Source: Lates calcarifer (taxonomy: Eukaryota > Chordata > Actinopteri > Centropomidae). From it: DNA of 64,000 nt. The translations under genes were made by a program, and so were the position numbers. Under the pieces are notes generated by a model. It had not been told where the DNA came from. It made no database searches and saw nothing but the letters and a program-made list of their open reading frames with translations. Positions 22,666 through 37,410 of this stretch are shown piece after piece; position 1 is the stretch's first letter; every line of letters begins with the position of its first letter. The stretch is taken from NCBI RefSeq assembly GCF_001640805.2, contig NC_066844.1, positions 12,896,543 to 12,960,542 of the forward strand, written 5' to 3'.

Positions 22666-24651
22666 GCCAGCATGAATATTTTGTAGGTGTATATTTTAAA
22701 CATGATTTGCAGTTTGGCTGCTCTTCAGATGAACTCTCAAATATACTGCTGTGTATAGACACAATTGGGTTAGGATGTCAGCCGTTGCTATAGTCCACAT
22801 GGGGCAGACTGACACTGATGCTTTCATGAGGCCAACCTGCTTCTCAGTTCCCCTCCGTCTGATCCCATGTAGGAACACGGGCAGATAAAACAGAGGCAAG
22901 GTATACGGTGAGCCAGAAACCTCAGCATGACAGAGGAGGGAACACACAGGCTCATTAACAGCAGCCGCCTGGACTGATCCCAGTGCTCAGTCTGGGGAGT
23001 AAGAGCCAATTCGCTCCATTGCAGGGAAGAGAGAGACTTCTAAAGGCCATGACCATCTGGAGCAAGCCTCACTCATTTTTTCTAAACTGCGTATGGGTGG
23101 GAGGCAGAGCCCAGACTCATCAAGAAGGCTGATAATCAGGTGCCACCGAAATTCATTCATGTTGCTCTGTGTAGGGTCAATTGTGGCCCCTGGTGAAATG
23201 TATCAGCTGGAATGGAATGTAATGAAAAAAAAAAGACTTCTGAGATGATTGTTATGCAGGGTGGATGTGCTCTGAAAACCCCATCGTGTGCGAGATATTT
23301 TTGTGAACTTAAAGCGGCCCGATTGTTCAAAGCTACATGACTGTGTCAGATGGAAGTAGGACAAGTTTTTAAGTAATAATAAGTACAACCAAGACTTTTC
23401 CCTCATGTCATTCAGTGTCCAGGAAATGTCAGTGGAATGCCGCGGGGACAGGTGAAAACTCAGTATCCAGTGTTGAGATGACATTCATCCCCTAAGGACA
23501 AATGGCTGCATATGAAAAATTGATATGGGGCAGAAAATAGACTTCCAGTCCGATATAGAGAGGTGACCAAGAGACTAGTACAGTAGGAATCCAAATTACA
23601 ACAGCACAGTTTACCAAAATTAATTATTCACCGGGCAGGATGCTGGTATCAGTATCTAGACACAATTACAAAGACACAAGGTTGGGCTTGTTTGAGGGTA
23701 CATCCAGAAGAAAACTAATGAGGACTGACATTCTGATTGATCGCAGAGTCCTGGAGCTATTTGTCTGCCCTATGCGTGTAGTTCTTTGCTGAAAATGTGC
23801 CTGGATAAAGCTTTTTCAGTATTAGCAATGCAAGAAGAATGAATGGATGTAGCCATAGTTATAATGTTTTCTGTGAAACTGAAGAATGGATGTTTGAGCT
23901 TCCTTGGAAACAATCTACCCCATTATGCAGTGTAGGGTGTCTTGAGTAAATCCTTGGAGTCCGAAAAATAATTACCTCTTCAGAATTACATAGCATTGTG
24001 TATATACATGAAGTGCCCTCAAAATGCTGTGGCAATAACCCCATTGCTTCTCAGCTCAAGGGAACTCGTTCGACATGTGCACAAATGACAGCGTGCCTTA
24101 ATAAGTCAGCCAGCAACCAGACTGCATGGAACACTGCTTCCACGCTCGGATCCGTGCTCAGGGCAGATACATAGATAATCAAAGCATGACAGTAGGTTTT
24201 ACATTTCAAATAACCCACGGTGCATTACCAGCAGTTATTTACAGTGTAAGCACTGCTCATTAATTTTTAAACAGGCCCTTAAGGTCTGGTTGACAGACAA
24301 AGCTGGCAAGCAAGAGCAGGAGAATGAACTGTTGTTGTTTTTCAACTCACAATATGAAACATAGTAATAGCACTGAGCAAAGTGCTGCAGAATGCATTAT
24401 TAATACATCGATGATGCAATATGTAAAGGTCATGGCCATTGTCTCTGCACACACTCATCCATCATGTAGTGTGTCTCCATGTAAGTGATATATAATATTG
24501 GTGTCAAATTTAAATTTTAGATATTCAGCAGATGGTAGTATTCAGAATGACAGTTTAGATGCACAGTACTAAAGATGAACTAATTTGACTCAAAATCTCT
24601 ATTGGTAATTGATTATCTGGAACAATATTGTTTTTTTTTTTTTTCCTGCAG
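22666..24651. other. Non-coding stretch, nothing recognised
   Basis: Unclassified sequence with many short open frames on both strands, none exon-like. T16 at about 24631-24644 forms the pyrimidine tract of the candidate exon that follows. Confidence 0.45.
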
Positions 24652-24841
24652 ACTGTACTCATCTTTTCAGCGAAACCTCCGCAGGAGATGAAGAGACAGC
24701 CTGGCAGATGTCTTTTCTTGCCATGAACCTGACGCCACTGGGAGTAGTGGGAGTCCCAGACACCACAAATGAGATCGCACAGCTGTCATGTTTCCATCCC
24801 GCGCTGGCGTTGTTGAGAATGTCAGTCAGGTTGAAGCACAG
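24652..24841 (+). other. Candidate exon of unknown gene
   Basis: This 190 bp segment lies between a strong acceptor (long T tract then CCTGCAG) and a plausible donor (CACAG followed by GTGCGT). One plus-strand frame is open across it and beyond (24609-24965), with peptide pieces such as LTPLGVVGVPDTTNEIAQLS. A minus-strand frame is open too, which weakens the coding case. Composition is more GC-rich than the surroundings. No family recognised. It could be a lncRNA exon, a conserved non-coding element or chance. Confidence 0.2.
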
Positions 24842-24965
24842 GTGCGTCCCCGCTCTGTTCTGCAGAAGTGAAGCTGTGGTGGTGTGTCCTCACCTGGTCA
24901 TCCTCCTTCCTGGCTTTCCCTCCTTACAGCTTTGTAATCTAATTTCCCAACGTGGGTCTCATTAA

Positions 24966-27900
24966 TTCCTGTCATGGCCAACTGGCGCACCACTCCTGCT
25001 GTCACCACCTTCTAAGATTCTCCAGCCAGTGCACACCAAACCCAAGGCCTCTAAACAAAGCAGGGGTTGAGGAGGGAAAATGGTGGCTGCTGTGAGAACT
25101 CACCTTGGGGTTGGCTTCTTGCAGCCCCATAAATGAAGACTGTTGTACTCCCTGATAGATGAAGTGCAACAAAATAGAAGGGAACTGCAGCGTTGTTTGG
25201 CCATGATAAGGATTGTTTTAAATAGCTGCAGGCTCACTGGTATATTTGTTCAATCAGTGGCACATTCAGTGGATTTTTAGTCATCACTTGCTGCACTATG
25301 GTTGTATTCTTATAGTGACATGACGAGGTCCATCATACTAATTAAACTAGACTGAGCTGCTGACTTGACCACGTTATATGTTGTGTAATGAAGGTGCTAA
25401 TGATGCTTTAAATGTGTTTATTGAAATGCTTGCTACTTAGTGCTCTGTTCACTCTGTATTACATTACAATACTTTCAAATGAGAATATTTGTCATTGTCA
25501 TGACAAAGATGGAAGACAGTTAACTGCTTTGCACAGTGAACCACAGGACATGAAATTGCCTCTGTCTTCATAACACATATGATCAAATACGTATGACGAA
25601 TTACAGCTATGAGCAGATTTTCCCACTGGGCTGTTTGCAATTATGAATTATCTAAATGTGGCATTGCATTAATTGTTAGTGTAGCGTTTTGAGAAATGGG
25701 GGATTATTACCAACATTTTCTGGTGTGCTGGTCTGATTTTTGGATTTACTTCCATAAAATAATAAAGTGGTTCAAATAAACTTTTAGCTGAAAACTTATT
25801 GTCTAACTCGTTGTGCTTGTTGCCTGGTCAGACTTGTTGTGATGTGTTCCCAGATCTCAGCAATTACTTCAATGAGTACAGTGTTGTTATAGCCAAGCTA
25901 GCGAAACAGGAATATGTTATAATAAACCAGATTTATGCATAAACATCACAATGACAGTATTAGTTTTACAACAGGACAAGCTCAGTTCTGGTTTGTGTCA
26001 CCCTTTTGCCTTTATTTTTCACAGTATGAGCTGACCAACAGTTCAAAACCTGAAGGTTTCTAACAGAATAAAAGAACAGAAGCATCAATCTGAGCAAAAC
26101 CTCTGTCATTTTTGACAACACATCACTGATGTGTCTTGTGTATTTGTAAGACCTCATTCAAACATTTTCATCTTTTTCTAGATGCACTGGAAATACATTC
26201 AAAACCATTAACACAGAATTTCCATACACATCTCTTCTGGTGCCCTCAGTTCAGTTTACATGATATGACAGTAAACAGTATACTTTGACAGCGCAGGACT
26301 GGGGTTATGTGCTGACATTTTGTTAACAACTGATGAACAAGATAAGAGATATCATTTATTTCTTGACTCATACACTTGCTAATTTAGTGTTGGAGACCTT
26401 GAATCTCTAGGAGTCTTGCAATGATGCATATTATACTACAGATGAATCCAACTTTTTATCTGAAATACATTTTTGGATAGCTGAAAAGTCAGGAGGAACT
26501 AAAAAAAGAAGCAAAAAGAATTTTACTGGTAAAAGTAAATGGGGTCAATCATTTACAGTAATTTTATAAAGAGACTGGTATGAGTTGGAGGTATATGCCA
26601 GTCATCTCAGTTAATAAATTGTTTATGGAAATTACACCAAAGTTTCAAAGTTATTTAAGGCACTATGAAAAAAGAATGATGAGGAAGTAATAGTTTACTC
26701 ATTGCTGACACTCACTTGATGTGTGAGTATGTCTCCTGAGCTCAGTGTTTCTCTCTGGCTCTGGTTACAGCTCTGGAAACAGATAAAATCAGCACCTGCC
26801 AAATGCAGCTGATGTGTATCTGTGTGCTGATAAATATCTGCATTAAACAATCTCTAGTAATACACATTTTAATACTTAAATGACATCCTTGGATTACAGA
26901 CAGACAACACTTGGAACTGGAGTCTGAGGATTGAGTCTGTGTGTTCAGTACTTTTTCAAAATATCCCAGAAACTCTTCACTTTGCCTGAGGTTCTGTGCC
27001 ATAGGCCACAATTTAGAGAGGTTAGGGGCCACATCAGGCATCTAAAAGTCTAACTTCTCTGGAGAAAATGCCAACCCAACTTCATACAAATCCTGTACTG
27101 ATGGGGCAGATGAGTCAACACCTAGAAACTTAAAAAGAAAAAAGAAAAGAAAAAGAAAAAAAAAACCAAATATTTGCAAATATGCAAGTATGGCTGCACC
27201 TCCCTAATAAAGACAAAGGGCCAAAATAGTCTTTAAACCTATATTAAGTGATATTTTCGACACTTGGCATTAGTACAACAAGCTACAAATGTAGCAATGA
27301 CATATCGGCTTATAAAGGTTGTGTCAAACATGTTAGCAGACAGATGCTTATTAAGACATCTAGCAGAGCAACAACACAGAACAACATTAGCAGTGAGTTG
27401 GAGTTGTGTTTCTCTATGCTTCTTCTATCAAAACTGGGTGGTAATTCACATGAAGATTCTTCATTATGAGTGCCCCCTTTCACACATTGTGTGTAGTCAT
27501 TTGAAAAATATTGATCAGTACGGCTTTAAAAGCCATGAGCTAAAGGTTTATGGAGTGAGAAGAACCCTGTCCATCATTAAGCAACTATTTAAAAGCAAAT
27601 CCATATTTCATATAGTTGAAAATAATTTGACAACCAGCACTGCTACTACTGGGATTATAAGATTGTGTTCATGATATTTGAGAAGTGAATGAATGTCTGT
27701 GAGTGACACAGCAGCAGAGACCCCACAGACCACCAGGGACTTCATCATGAAACAATACTGACTGACATCATGAGCAATAAGCAGTATTTTTTAGAACAGG
27801 GTCAAGGTCAGTCATGTTCGGGTTTCGTGAGTACTGAATGGAAGTTCTGAGATGTGTGCCCAGGGGCCATGCAGTGCTTGGTTAGTCTAGCTGTGGCTTT

Positions 27901-29772
27901 TTTATGCTCCTTTTCACAGCTGGATGATACATCACAGTGGTGATTTCTCACTGAAGCTTTTGTACTGGTTCCACATATCTGACATCTTTCCTGGAAAAAA
28001 GGCTTGTGTTCCACAGGAAGAGGGGTTTCCAGTGGAAGGAACAAAGATTCTTTTTGGAATAAATAGAAGTGGACAGATAGCAAAACAAGTCTTAATATCT
28101 AAATAACAAAATAGGTTGTTTCTCAGTGTCTTTTATAAAATATACAGTATGTGATTACCTGAACTGAGGGTGCATTAGCTGGCTGTTCTCCTTTAAAGAA
28201 AGTGGTTCATCAAACGATCTGACAATGAGTTGTACTCTTTATGTGTCCTTTCTCATAAAAGACAAGTTAAAAATACATTTCCTCTACATGCTGGAAAGAG
28301 CACACAAAGAATGAACTCAGCGTGTATTCAGGGTAACTGTCTTTGATCCTCTTTCTTCTGTCCTTTACCCTCTGCCATCTGAAAGAGGGTCAAAGATGAC
28401 ACGTTCAAATGCAGAAAGCCACTGGAGCTTTTCAGCACACACAGCTGAAATATGAAAGCTGCATTATACATAAACTCTTGATAGAAAGTGACAGAGATGA
28501 TCTGGGAAAACTAACAGCTTTCACAGGATAAAACCATGTGGGTATATGGAGTTCATACTGCGATGACATGGGCTGTGTTGTTAGACTTACTGTAAGTAAA
28601 GGGACAATGGATAAGAAATAGCTGCCTATATATCACAAATCCCATTTTGCAGATGACAGTGGCAATAGCTTTTTCTGCTTCTATGAAGTGGTTCAGGCAC
28701 ACTTAAATGTGCAGAACTCAAAACTGTGAAAATTGTCAGCAAAAGCAAAATCCCACCCCACAGCAAATAAGGCATTCCCCATTTCCCCAGTGTCAGTTGC
28801 ATAAAAACAGTGAACAGCCCTGACGAAACCCCCCACCCACCCACCCAAACACACGGACACACACAAGTTGACTGTCAACAGATCCTGGAGAATTTCAATT
28901 TTATGACATTTGTGGGTGAGTAATTTAAAGCCCAGACTGTGTTGAGAGAAAAGCATTGATATCCACAGAGATTCTGAGAAAATGTTCTAACGTTTCCCCA
29001 CAGCTGAAGACTCACAATTGGAAATTTCAGAGAGGAAGAGAAGGCCTCAGACACAGCTGAAAGACATGGTTACTGGACTGTTCAATACTAAACGAAGACC
29101 TTTTCTCAGGAGACCACTGAAGCCTTCCTGGAGCGCTGTGCTGCAGACTTCTCCTCTATGGCACCCTTCAAGGTGCAGAAGATAAGAAAAATGAAAAATG
29201 ACGCTGTGGGGAAGCGGGGCACTCTTGTTCTGAAAAAAGTAGACATGCTCTCTCCAAAGCATTGTTTATTTTGACTTTTTGTCCTCAGGAATGGTGTCTT
29301 TTATACTCTTGGCGATATCTTGCAAAGCTGCTCACAGTGAATTTTGCTCTTCCTTATATGTTCTATTTACATATTAAAAAGCCTTTCTGTTAAAGATTTA
29401 AAATGTCTCACAAAATACTTGACAGTGCTGATGTTTGAGGGAACTAAGAACTGAGGAATCCAACCATCCAAAGAAGGATGCTATCACATTAGCTACATTG
29501 TTGCTCATTTCAACTTTGAATAACCCTGATGAGGTATGAACTGTTCTGCAAGAGAGAATCATCATGGTTTGAAGTAAATCATGAGACAGGAGTACATGAT
29601 ACTAGTAGGATGCCTTGAATTTTTGTGTTAATTGCTTTTGTATCACCAGACAAGATTGTTAACATTGGATAACCATCAACCATTTATGTACATCCATGCG
29701 ATAGGATGCAAATGTCCTGCATGGGAGTCAGATGTGATAGACACCCAGTTTCAGTTCCAGTTCAAGTACTGA
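24966..29772. other. Non-coding stretch, nothing recognised
   Basis: A-rich tract at 27131-27164 and a CCCA/CA-rich tract at 28829-28865. Otherwise unclassified AT-rich DNA with no exon-like frame that I can support. Confidence 0.45.
28829..28865. repeat. CCCA/CA-rich low-complexity tract
   Basis: Short tandem CCCA units passing into CA-rich sequence. Confidence 0.85.
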
Positions 29773-30092
29773 CTTATCAATTAATCTGACAATTATTTTC
29801 TTGATCAGGTGATGAGTTATTTGTCCAAAAAAATGTCAGAAAATGGTGGAAATGCTTGTCACAAATTCCCAAAGCCCCAGGGGGTATGTAGGACTGTCTT
29901 GTTTTGTGTGTATAATATAGGACTAAGAACCTGAAACCTGAAATACACATGTTTGAGAGGCTGGAACAAGATAAATCTGGCATTCCTTCTTTTAAAGAAA
30001 ATAACAAAAAAAAGCTTAATCAATTATCATTAAATTCATAATCTGTTTGTCTGCTTGACTAATTGAGTAATCGACTAATTGTTGCAGCTCTA
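29773..30092 (+). repeat. Dispersed fish repeat, family C
   Basis: Starts with TATCAATTAATCTGACAATT and ends CGACTAATTGTTGCAGCTCT. Between them are GTCAGAAAATGGTGGAAATG and a GAGAGGCTGGAACAAG motif. I recognise the layout as a common percomorph repeat with TTAATCGACTAATCG-type ends, probably a non-autonomous DNA element. A reversed fragment lies at 3330-3525. Confidence 0.6.
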
Positions 30093-33000
30093 ATTCATAG
30101 CAGTTGTCTAAAGAATTTTTAAGAAGAGCTTGAGAGTGAAGTTTGAACCCTGTTACCCTGTTTTGTCCCACTGGTGAGGCACCAGCTTAGCAAGAATGCT
30201 CATATCAGTCACTTTAGGAGGACAAACAACTGACTTTGTCCTTCAGGTGTGAGGACTTGTTGAAAGAAAGGGAAAGAACAGCTACTCAGAGGCAGCAAGA
30301 GACAGGCTTTGAACAGCATGGGCAGCTAACTTTCTGACTGTTCAACCATGCCTCACATTTTGATGTCATTCCTTTTGAAGCTCTGTCTAACAAAAGACAT
30401 AACCTTACACAAAATATGAACTCGGTACTTGTCCAAAGTTAGTCAACTTTGTATTATCCCCAACTCAAACAGCACATCATGACTTCTCTCAGGTTCAGTT
30501 ATTTTATTCTATTCCCATTCCCCAGTGGCCTTCTAATTAACCTTATTCCATTCAACCTGCAGGCAGTGATTATCTGGTGAATACACCCGTTTAATAGGCA
30601 TTCTATACAAGTATTATTTTTGTTTAATGCCTCATCTTGAGAAGTGATGCAATTATGGTAATAATTATGTGTTATTCTCACAGAGATACACCACATGTCA
30701 TTAGATTTGACACAATGTAGCTGAGACCACTCTTGAAGTACAGAGTAAATGAAATGAAAGTTACAAATCCTAAAAGGTAAAACCCTTGTTTCTAAGACAT
30801 GGGTTCTGTTGAGTGTGTGAACAGCAACAATCAGGGAATCTCACCCGTTGGGCAGGAGCCTGAGCTGGGATCATGGCTCTCCATTTTGAAATTGGCTTCA
30901 CAGAGGGTTTGGTGCTCCCTGCGTTGGCGACCGTGTTGAAGGGAATGGACAGCATCTGTGTCACCAGCTGAGTTGACTTAAGCCTCCTGGCAAGCGTTTC
31001 ATTTGGAGAGCAGCTGTGGCAGAGGGAACACAACACTTCCCCACATTTCTGTGTTTGTTTTTGCATTACATGGTTTGCTTCAGTCAAACTTCTGTCTGTC
31101 TCTCCTGTCTCTTTTGGGCGAGACAAACATTGGAAGAAATCTGTTGCTTAGCAACAGTTTCTGTGGTCAAGTCAAATTTATTTATAGTGAGTTTAAGTGT
31201 GTTTGTCAAAGTTTGTCAGACAGCTTTCAAGAACAAACATGAAAAAAAACAAAAAAACAAGAGAGAACATATTAGAGGGCAAAGATGGTGGCATCCCCTG
31301 CATCACAGTGTGTTTCTGAGCCAGTTTGCAATTCTGTAATTTTATTTTATTAACCATTCATCCCTTTTCACCTATATAACTTCTCAAATAGGACAACACT
31401 ATTGACAGCACCAACCATATGTGTAGCAATACACAATACACCCCCAGATTGTCAGATTGTTCTTCTAATACCACATTATTAAAGCAAAGCACAGTGAAGT
31501 AAAATACACAGATGTTTCCTCAGGGTGCAATACTCCTTCAGTGTCAGTCACCCCAACCAACAAGTACATAGTGTGGCTACCACTGGTAAGAAGTGTCTTC
31601 AGAACTGTCTTAGTGAAACTGTTCACATTATTAAATCTCAGACAGCATCAAACAAAACAAAAATTCACATTCATCTATAAATCTATAGACAGATAATAAA
31701 CTCAAACTTACTCACACTCTTCTACAACAAACTTTAACCGGCAACAGCAACAACAAATATCAGGGCAGCTGTCATGAATCAATGTAAGCATAAGACAAAT
31801 ATAACTGTTCAGGTTTGTTAAACAAAAAGAGACAGGTTGAATTCTTATACAGTATTAAGTGGAGACATGTTTTTTAATCTGAAAATCCAAACCAAACCTT
31901 CACATGAAATGACAAGCAACATTGGGTTCAATATAAACATGTCTTATTCATGCTCTAAGAATCTTTTTCTTAATTAGCTGTGGTGTGTTAACTGACACTC
32001 ATTGGTGGGAGGGTTAAAGGGAGTCAGCCTGAATGACTATTGCACCATAAATCTTACCTTGAGTTTAAAGCTACAATATGCAGGTTCTGGTAATTGAACT
32101 AGCGCTGGCAATGGACTCTAAAGCAAACCACTCTGGCCACTGTCTCAGCTAATGCAGGAATCATGCATCATCAAGGAGCATGCTAGCCTGTGAGTCAGTC
32201 ATAGTCAGACATAGATCATTGTATTGTATTGACTGACAGCCCCCACCCTGACTCTGGAACATTTAGATATAATTATGATTAAAGCTACATAGTGCAGTTG
32301 TAATTATAATAAATGTAATTCTAAGTTATTTATTTGTATAAAAACAAGAATGGCACAAAAATCATCAAAAAGCTAAAAATAGCTAAGATATATTTTGGCT
32401 AATTTAATCTTAAGTAATGACTCCACATAACTGTTCATTTGCTTAAACCGTACAATATTACATAATATGAACCCCTCCATATTGATCTAAGGCAAGAGAC
32501 TGCTGTGCACAAGGGTCATATTTCAGAGAGGAGACAAAAAAAAGGGTGTCTTCCAGGGTACAGTATGAACTATTACACCATCCTTATTGTGCGTTCTCTA
32601 CAGTTTCATCAAGCCATGAAGGAGATGAATGATGTGAAAGGAAGCCCTGTGGAAGGCTGGGCTGTGTGAAACGGCAGCAGCTCCAGCTCTGTTTACTGTG
32701 CTTTGTAGTCACCAGGCCCACAGCCATTTGTCACACTATTGGCGCATCGGCATACAGTAGAGCACACAGCTCAAGCTGCTCTCTCATTCATCATATCGAA
32801 AGCTGATGAAAGACTTCTGACTTCAATTAGACAAAACTGAATTTAGCTGTTGCGTTGTCCCAGCGTGAGCATCCTTTGTCATTTAAATGCCTTATTTCAA
32901 ATGACCCATATTCCTGTTTCAGCTCTGTGTATGCTCAGAAAAATACACAACCACACAAAATTAACATTTAAATGAGATGTAGTTATGTTATTTGTAACAA

Positions 33001-36000
33001 TATCATTATCTTCAAATATACCAGACATACAATTGTGGTGCAATGATTCTCCCTCAAATTATAATTTAAACAAATTAACATGACACTGATATGAGTTTTA
33101 GTCAAGGCTGAAGTTTGACTGACAAGTTTGAGAAAACATGTCGCAACATGAGAAACAAAACCAGCGGGAACAGTAGTGGTGCTATAGTGACTACTGGCCA
33201 ACCAATAGGCACATATATACACTGTGTTAGAGAGTGCTAGGAGGTTTCATCAACCTGGGGCTCTTTTAAAAAACACACTGTATGTCTCACTTGCCATTTG
33301 ACCTTGATAGACAGTATCCTTAATAGACCATGATGCAATGCAGCCATAAGATTACAAAATGTATTTTATTTTTTGACCCTTGTCCTTATGTTGTTATTAG
33401 TTATTCTGAGGAATATAATAATTCATGGCTTGCATTCAGTAACCATAGATAAGCCCTTCATTAATGTGACTTATATCGTATTCAATACAGGCAGGTTTTG
33501 AGGACTAAAGCTAAAGATTTAACAATTGCACCATTTTTTTTTAAGCAAACTAAATAAAAATGCAAAAAAAGCAAAAAACAAACAAAAAAAACAGTCTATT
33601 ATTAGGCAAAACAACTAAACAAAAGTAGTTCATTTAATAAGCTAAATGATAAAAAACTATCATGTGTGCCAAAGCGTTTTAACTTATTATGCATAGTTTC
33701 TCTTTATGTTGGGAATTTTAAAGCTGCTTTTTTATGTGTAAAATGCCACAAGCTCAAAAGCACACATTCAACATATAACAGAAAAGTTGATATGGCAGTT
33801 TTAGCTCTGTTTTGATTTAAGACAACTCTTGAGGAAACAAGGTTGAGGAGAACAATGAACTGCAAAATGGTGAGGCTTAAAACCAAAACAACAAGGTGAA
33901 GGTTCTAAAAAGCTCCATAATTCTCTTCTTTTGGTGGGAATATGAGCACCTCCCTTTGCATTGTATAAAATTATCTGATACATTGTCAGTACAAAAATAT
34001 TAGTCCATCTTCACACATTATCAGCTGCAGCCTTGCCTATAGAACCTGTTTGGAGATCTCGGCCTATCCCCTGCCTGTTGATGCCCCAGTAATCACTGTT
34101 CATAAACATATATTGATTAGCACAAAAATTACAGACATAACTGTATCTGGGAAAATACAACTGAACATCACAAAACATTATAATAATAGTAGCATTCAGT
34201 TTACAAACATCTTGTGCCATGTAGGTTTTGTCTTTGTCTAGTGTGATGCATGGTGAGGCAGGTTTAGAGAGAGAGGCTACACCCACAAGAATAAATCTAG
34301 GGATGCACTGAACATCACAGATTGATAATATCTAGGGCAAAAGTGAATCCTGAGTTGTATTTTCCCATCAAGATCACGCTATTGATGAATTCATGGGGAT
34401 GACTACAGTAGGTGCAGCGTACAGGTGGTGTCAGCCAAATGACACCAGATGAAAGATGCGGATGGGGATGGTTTCATGCAGTGTTCAAAGTGTGCAATAT
34501 CTCAATGCCTCTGTCTCCTGCTGACACAGAAAGGAGTAGGGCTTTATTAAAAACATATACTTTGATCCAGCAAGGTGTTTTATCAAGAACAATGTTAACT
34601 GTTTTTTGGGAATATTCAAACATTCTTCTGTTCAACAGGGCTATGCATGTAATCACAAGGTTACAGGGTACACAAGAAAAAGTCTATGCAAATAGAAAAG
34701 AACAAAGCATACAACCAAACCATAATGATGACACAAAAGCTTTTATTTTTTGATATTCCGTGCAGTTTGACCACCAGCATTAGCACCTAAAATGACTGTA
34801 TTTTTAGGATGCAAAATAAATAATAACAATAAAGTTTTGTGCATATTCTTTTACACCCATCCTGTCACTTTAGAGGACTACAAAGTTGCTGAGGGACAGG
34901 ACAGGATGGGACACTGTGGGACAGAATAGGGCAGGATACATTAATAATAACAAAAGGGAATTTGGTGATACAGTGGTTAGGGTACAGTACGTAGGCAGAG
35001 GCACTAATGAATGTTGCAATGCATATTAACAATGCATAAAAAAATAATAATGCCAAGATGAGAGAATAAACGAACATAAAACAGGCCCAGGTGTGCATAT
35101 AACTGACAGTAATTATCCTGTTTAAGATAAAAGGTATATACCCTATTTATCCTTGTGAAATTCTCAGGTCATCCATAGAAGCTTTTCCACTTGCAAAAAG
35201 AGCAAGTTTGTTTTTAACACAAAACTGGATCAGAAAAAAAGAAGCAAATGGAAATGTGGGAAACATATCTCTCAGAAATTTAGACCCAGAACAGACCAAA
35301 GCATAATTCTCAACAGCACTGTTATCCTCATTATCATATTTTGTCACATTCCTGACTTGGTAGCTATTACTGGGCAAACTACTTGCAAGTCTCATATGAA
35401 GTTTTTATAACAGGGGATCCTGCTGTTCTATACCCTCCGCATTAGATTTTGAGTCGTTCCTCATTTTTGCCAACTCCTCTAATGTTAGCTCAGTGAAGGT
35501 GGGACAGCAACATTTTGATGATTAAATATTGTGGCTAAAATTCAGAATACTACAGATGGAGATCTCCAAGACACCGGTAAGCCTGTTCTCTTCTTCGATA
35601 GTATCCTGTACAAATTACATGGCTTTGTACAGTATATGCTACAGTTACAATCCTTAAGATTTTCATGATATCACACCCTGTGTTGGATACTGTTGATGGC
35701 CAACATTGTTTTTTTTTCAGCAGTAACCATTTTATCATTATGTATTTATGTAATGTAATCACCTTTCTATGTAGAGTTGTTGTTAGTGGTGGAGTTAACA
35801 CACGTAAGGGGTTCACTGGAAATAATGCAGCATGGATTCCAGTGATTGTTTTAATCTCTTTTGATTTATATTGTAGGTTCATTGTTTAATGTTCACTCTC
35901 TTTACTCTACCACACAGGGTGGCTTTTGTTGTGAAGCAGGTGCAGTAAACAGAGTGTATTTGCCACCAAAGTTTAAATTCTTAAGGATTACAACTTAACA

Positions 36001-36670
36001 TTAAAGTTTTATTGCTCTGCAGTTTCTCCATTCTGGTACTGATGGGGTGGAACTTGAATTTCTATTGTTCCTGGACCGGCATTGTTTTATGTAACAGCTT
36101 AATTTATCAGAGAAACACACCAGTAGTACACCTGTATGTTTAGTTTCTTTGCCATAATGATATCAATCTTAGAGGAAAAGCAGTAATTCTGCACAAAGAA
36201 GAATCTAATGCTTGTTGTCTGCATTTATTTTCCAGAGTAACACCCCTATATACAACACTCAATTTTCAGTAACTGCCGAAAGTAAAAAAAATAATTTACT
36301 AGGATCCTAGAAAGGTGTCTGAATTCAGCACAGCCCAGCAGGTACACACTGAGTTAGAGAGAGTGTCATATTGTGAGTATACTGATTATGTGTTGCTGTC
36401 ATGTTGCTGCGGCTGCGTTGGCATCACCTTTTTAGATGTTAGTAAGCCTTTAATACGCTTTGGCATCTTAATTATGATGTTTTGTTTTAAATGACTGCAT
36501 TATGCTCCTGTGTAAACCCAGGGATAAAGAAAACACAAATTTCCTCAAGTACAAATTCTTTATCTCATGGCAAACATAGTATTAGTCACTGTTTAAGTCT
36601 TTTGCTCTTTTGTCAATTCAAATGCCATCTGGGTAAACACAGTTCCTGCTGCCCATCTGTCATCTCTGAT
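30093..36670. other. Non-coding stretch, nothing recognised
   Basis: Long AT-rich interval. I saw A-rich runs near 31242-31258 and 33555-33592, a short GGACAGGAT-like quasi-repeat near 34894-34940 and a T run near 35709. No exon, RNA gene or bounded element could be supported. Confidence 0.45.
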
Positions 36671-36728
36671 TTCTCTTCTTTCTTTCTTTCTGTCTTTCTT
36701 TCTTTGGGGTGGGGGGGTGGGGGGGGGT
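36671..36728. repeat. (CTTT)n passing into G-rich tract
   Basis: CTTT/TTTC units to about 36705, then a G-rich run with single T interruptions. Confidence 0.95.
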
Positions 36729-37039
36729 AATTTCAAAGACAACCACCATGCTTACAACTTGACAGGTGGGAAAGGTGTGAAGCTGGCAGTGTGCTGCAAC
36801 ATCAAGGCCAGCAGGGCAGATTCTTCGTTGTGTGATACCCTACAGTATGTTCCATAGATGGGAGCAGCTGGATATTAATGATAATCAACATGAAAGATAA
36901 CTACATAAGAAAATTTATAATAATATGTCAAATTGGGGCACAGTAGAGTTTTAATGTGCTAAAAAAATAAATGTAAAAAAAAATCCCAACTTAATCTCAA
37001 AGATTAAAAATAATGATCACAACATGTGACTGTAATTGA

Positions 37040-37265
37040 CATTTTCCTTTCTGGTTTGTGCCTCCTGTTTCACGCAACATGCAAATTTCACTGCCACTGG
37101 CTCCATCCTTGAAAATACACGGTGGCCCCTCCCTTTTCACTATGTAGCCAAGACGATGACCTTTGATGGTGAGAAGTGTCCACTGTTCCACCCTCAACTT
37201 TTTCACCTTTTCAAGCGCACTGTCCTGGTACTTAAAGTACATTGCATGTTTCCATATACATGTCA
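37040..37265 (-). repeat. Possible dispersed fish repeat
   Basis: The block with TAGCCAAGACGATGACCTTT followed by GATGGTGAGAAGTGTCCACT and TTTCAAGCGCACTGTCCTGG is one I associate with a dispersed repeat in fish genomes. On the minus strand it is open for 92 codons. No protein domain is recognised. Confidence 0.3.
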
Positions 37266-37351
37266 GTGTGAACACAGTTATGCATTCAAAATAGTAAGTG
37301 TGAGTATGGATTTAAGTTAATTAAGACACAATCATAGACTCTTGCTTACAT

Positions 37352-37410
37352 ATGAATAGAATAGCCTTTATTGTCACTGTACAGTTAAGTACAACGAAAT
37401 TGTTAATATG
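37352..37410 (+). repeat. LINE-derived 3' fragment
   Basis: ATAGCCTTTATTGTCACTGT followed by AGTACAACGAAATTG is a common retrotransposon 3'-end segment in fish. Only this short part is present. Confidence 0.45.
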
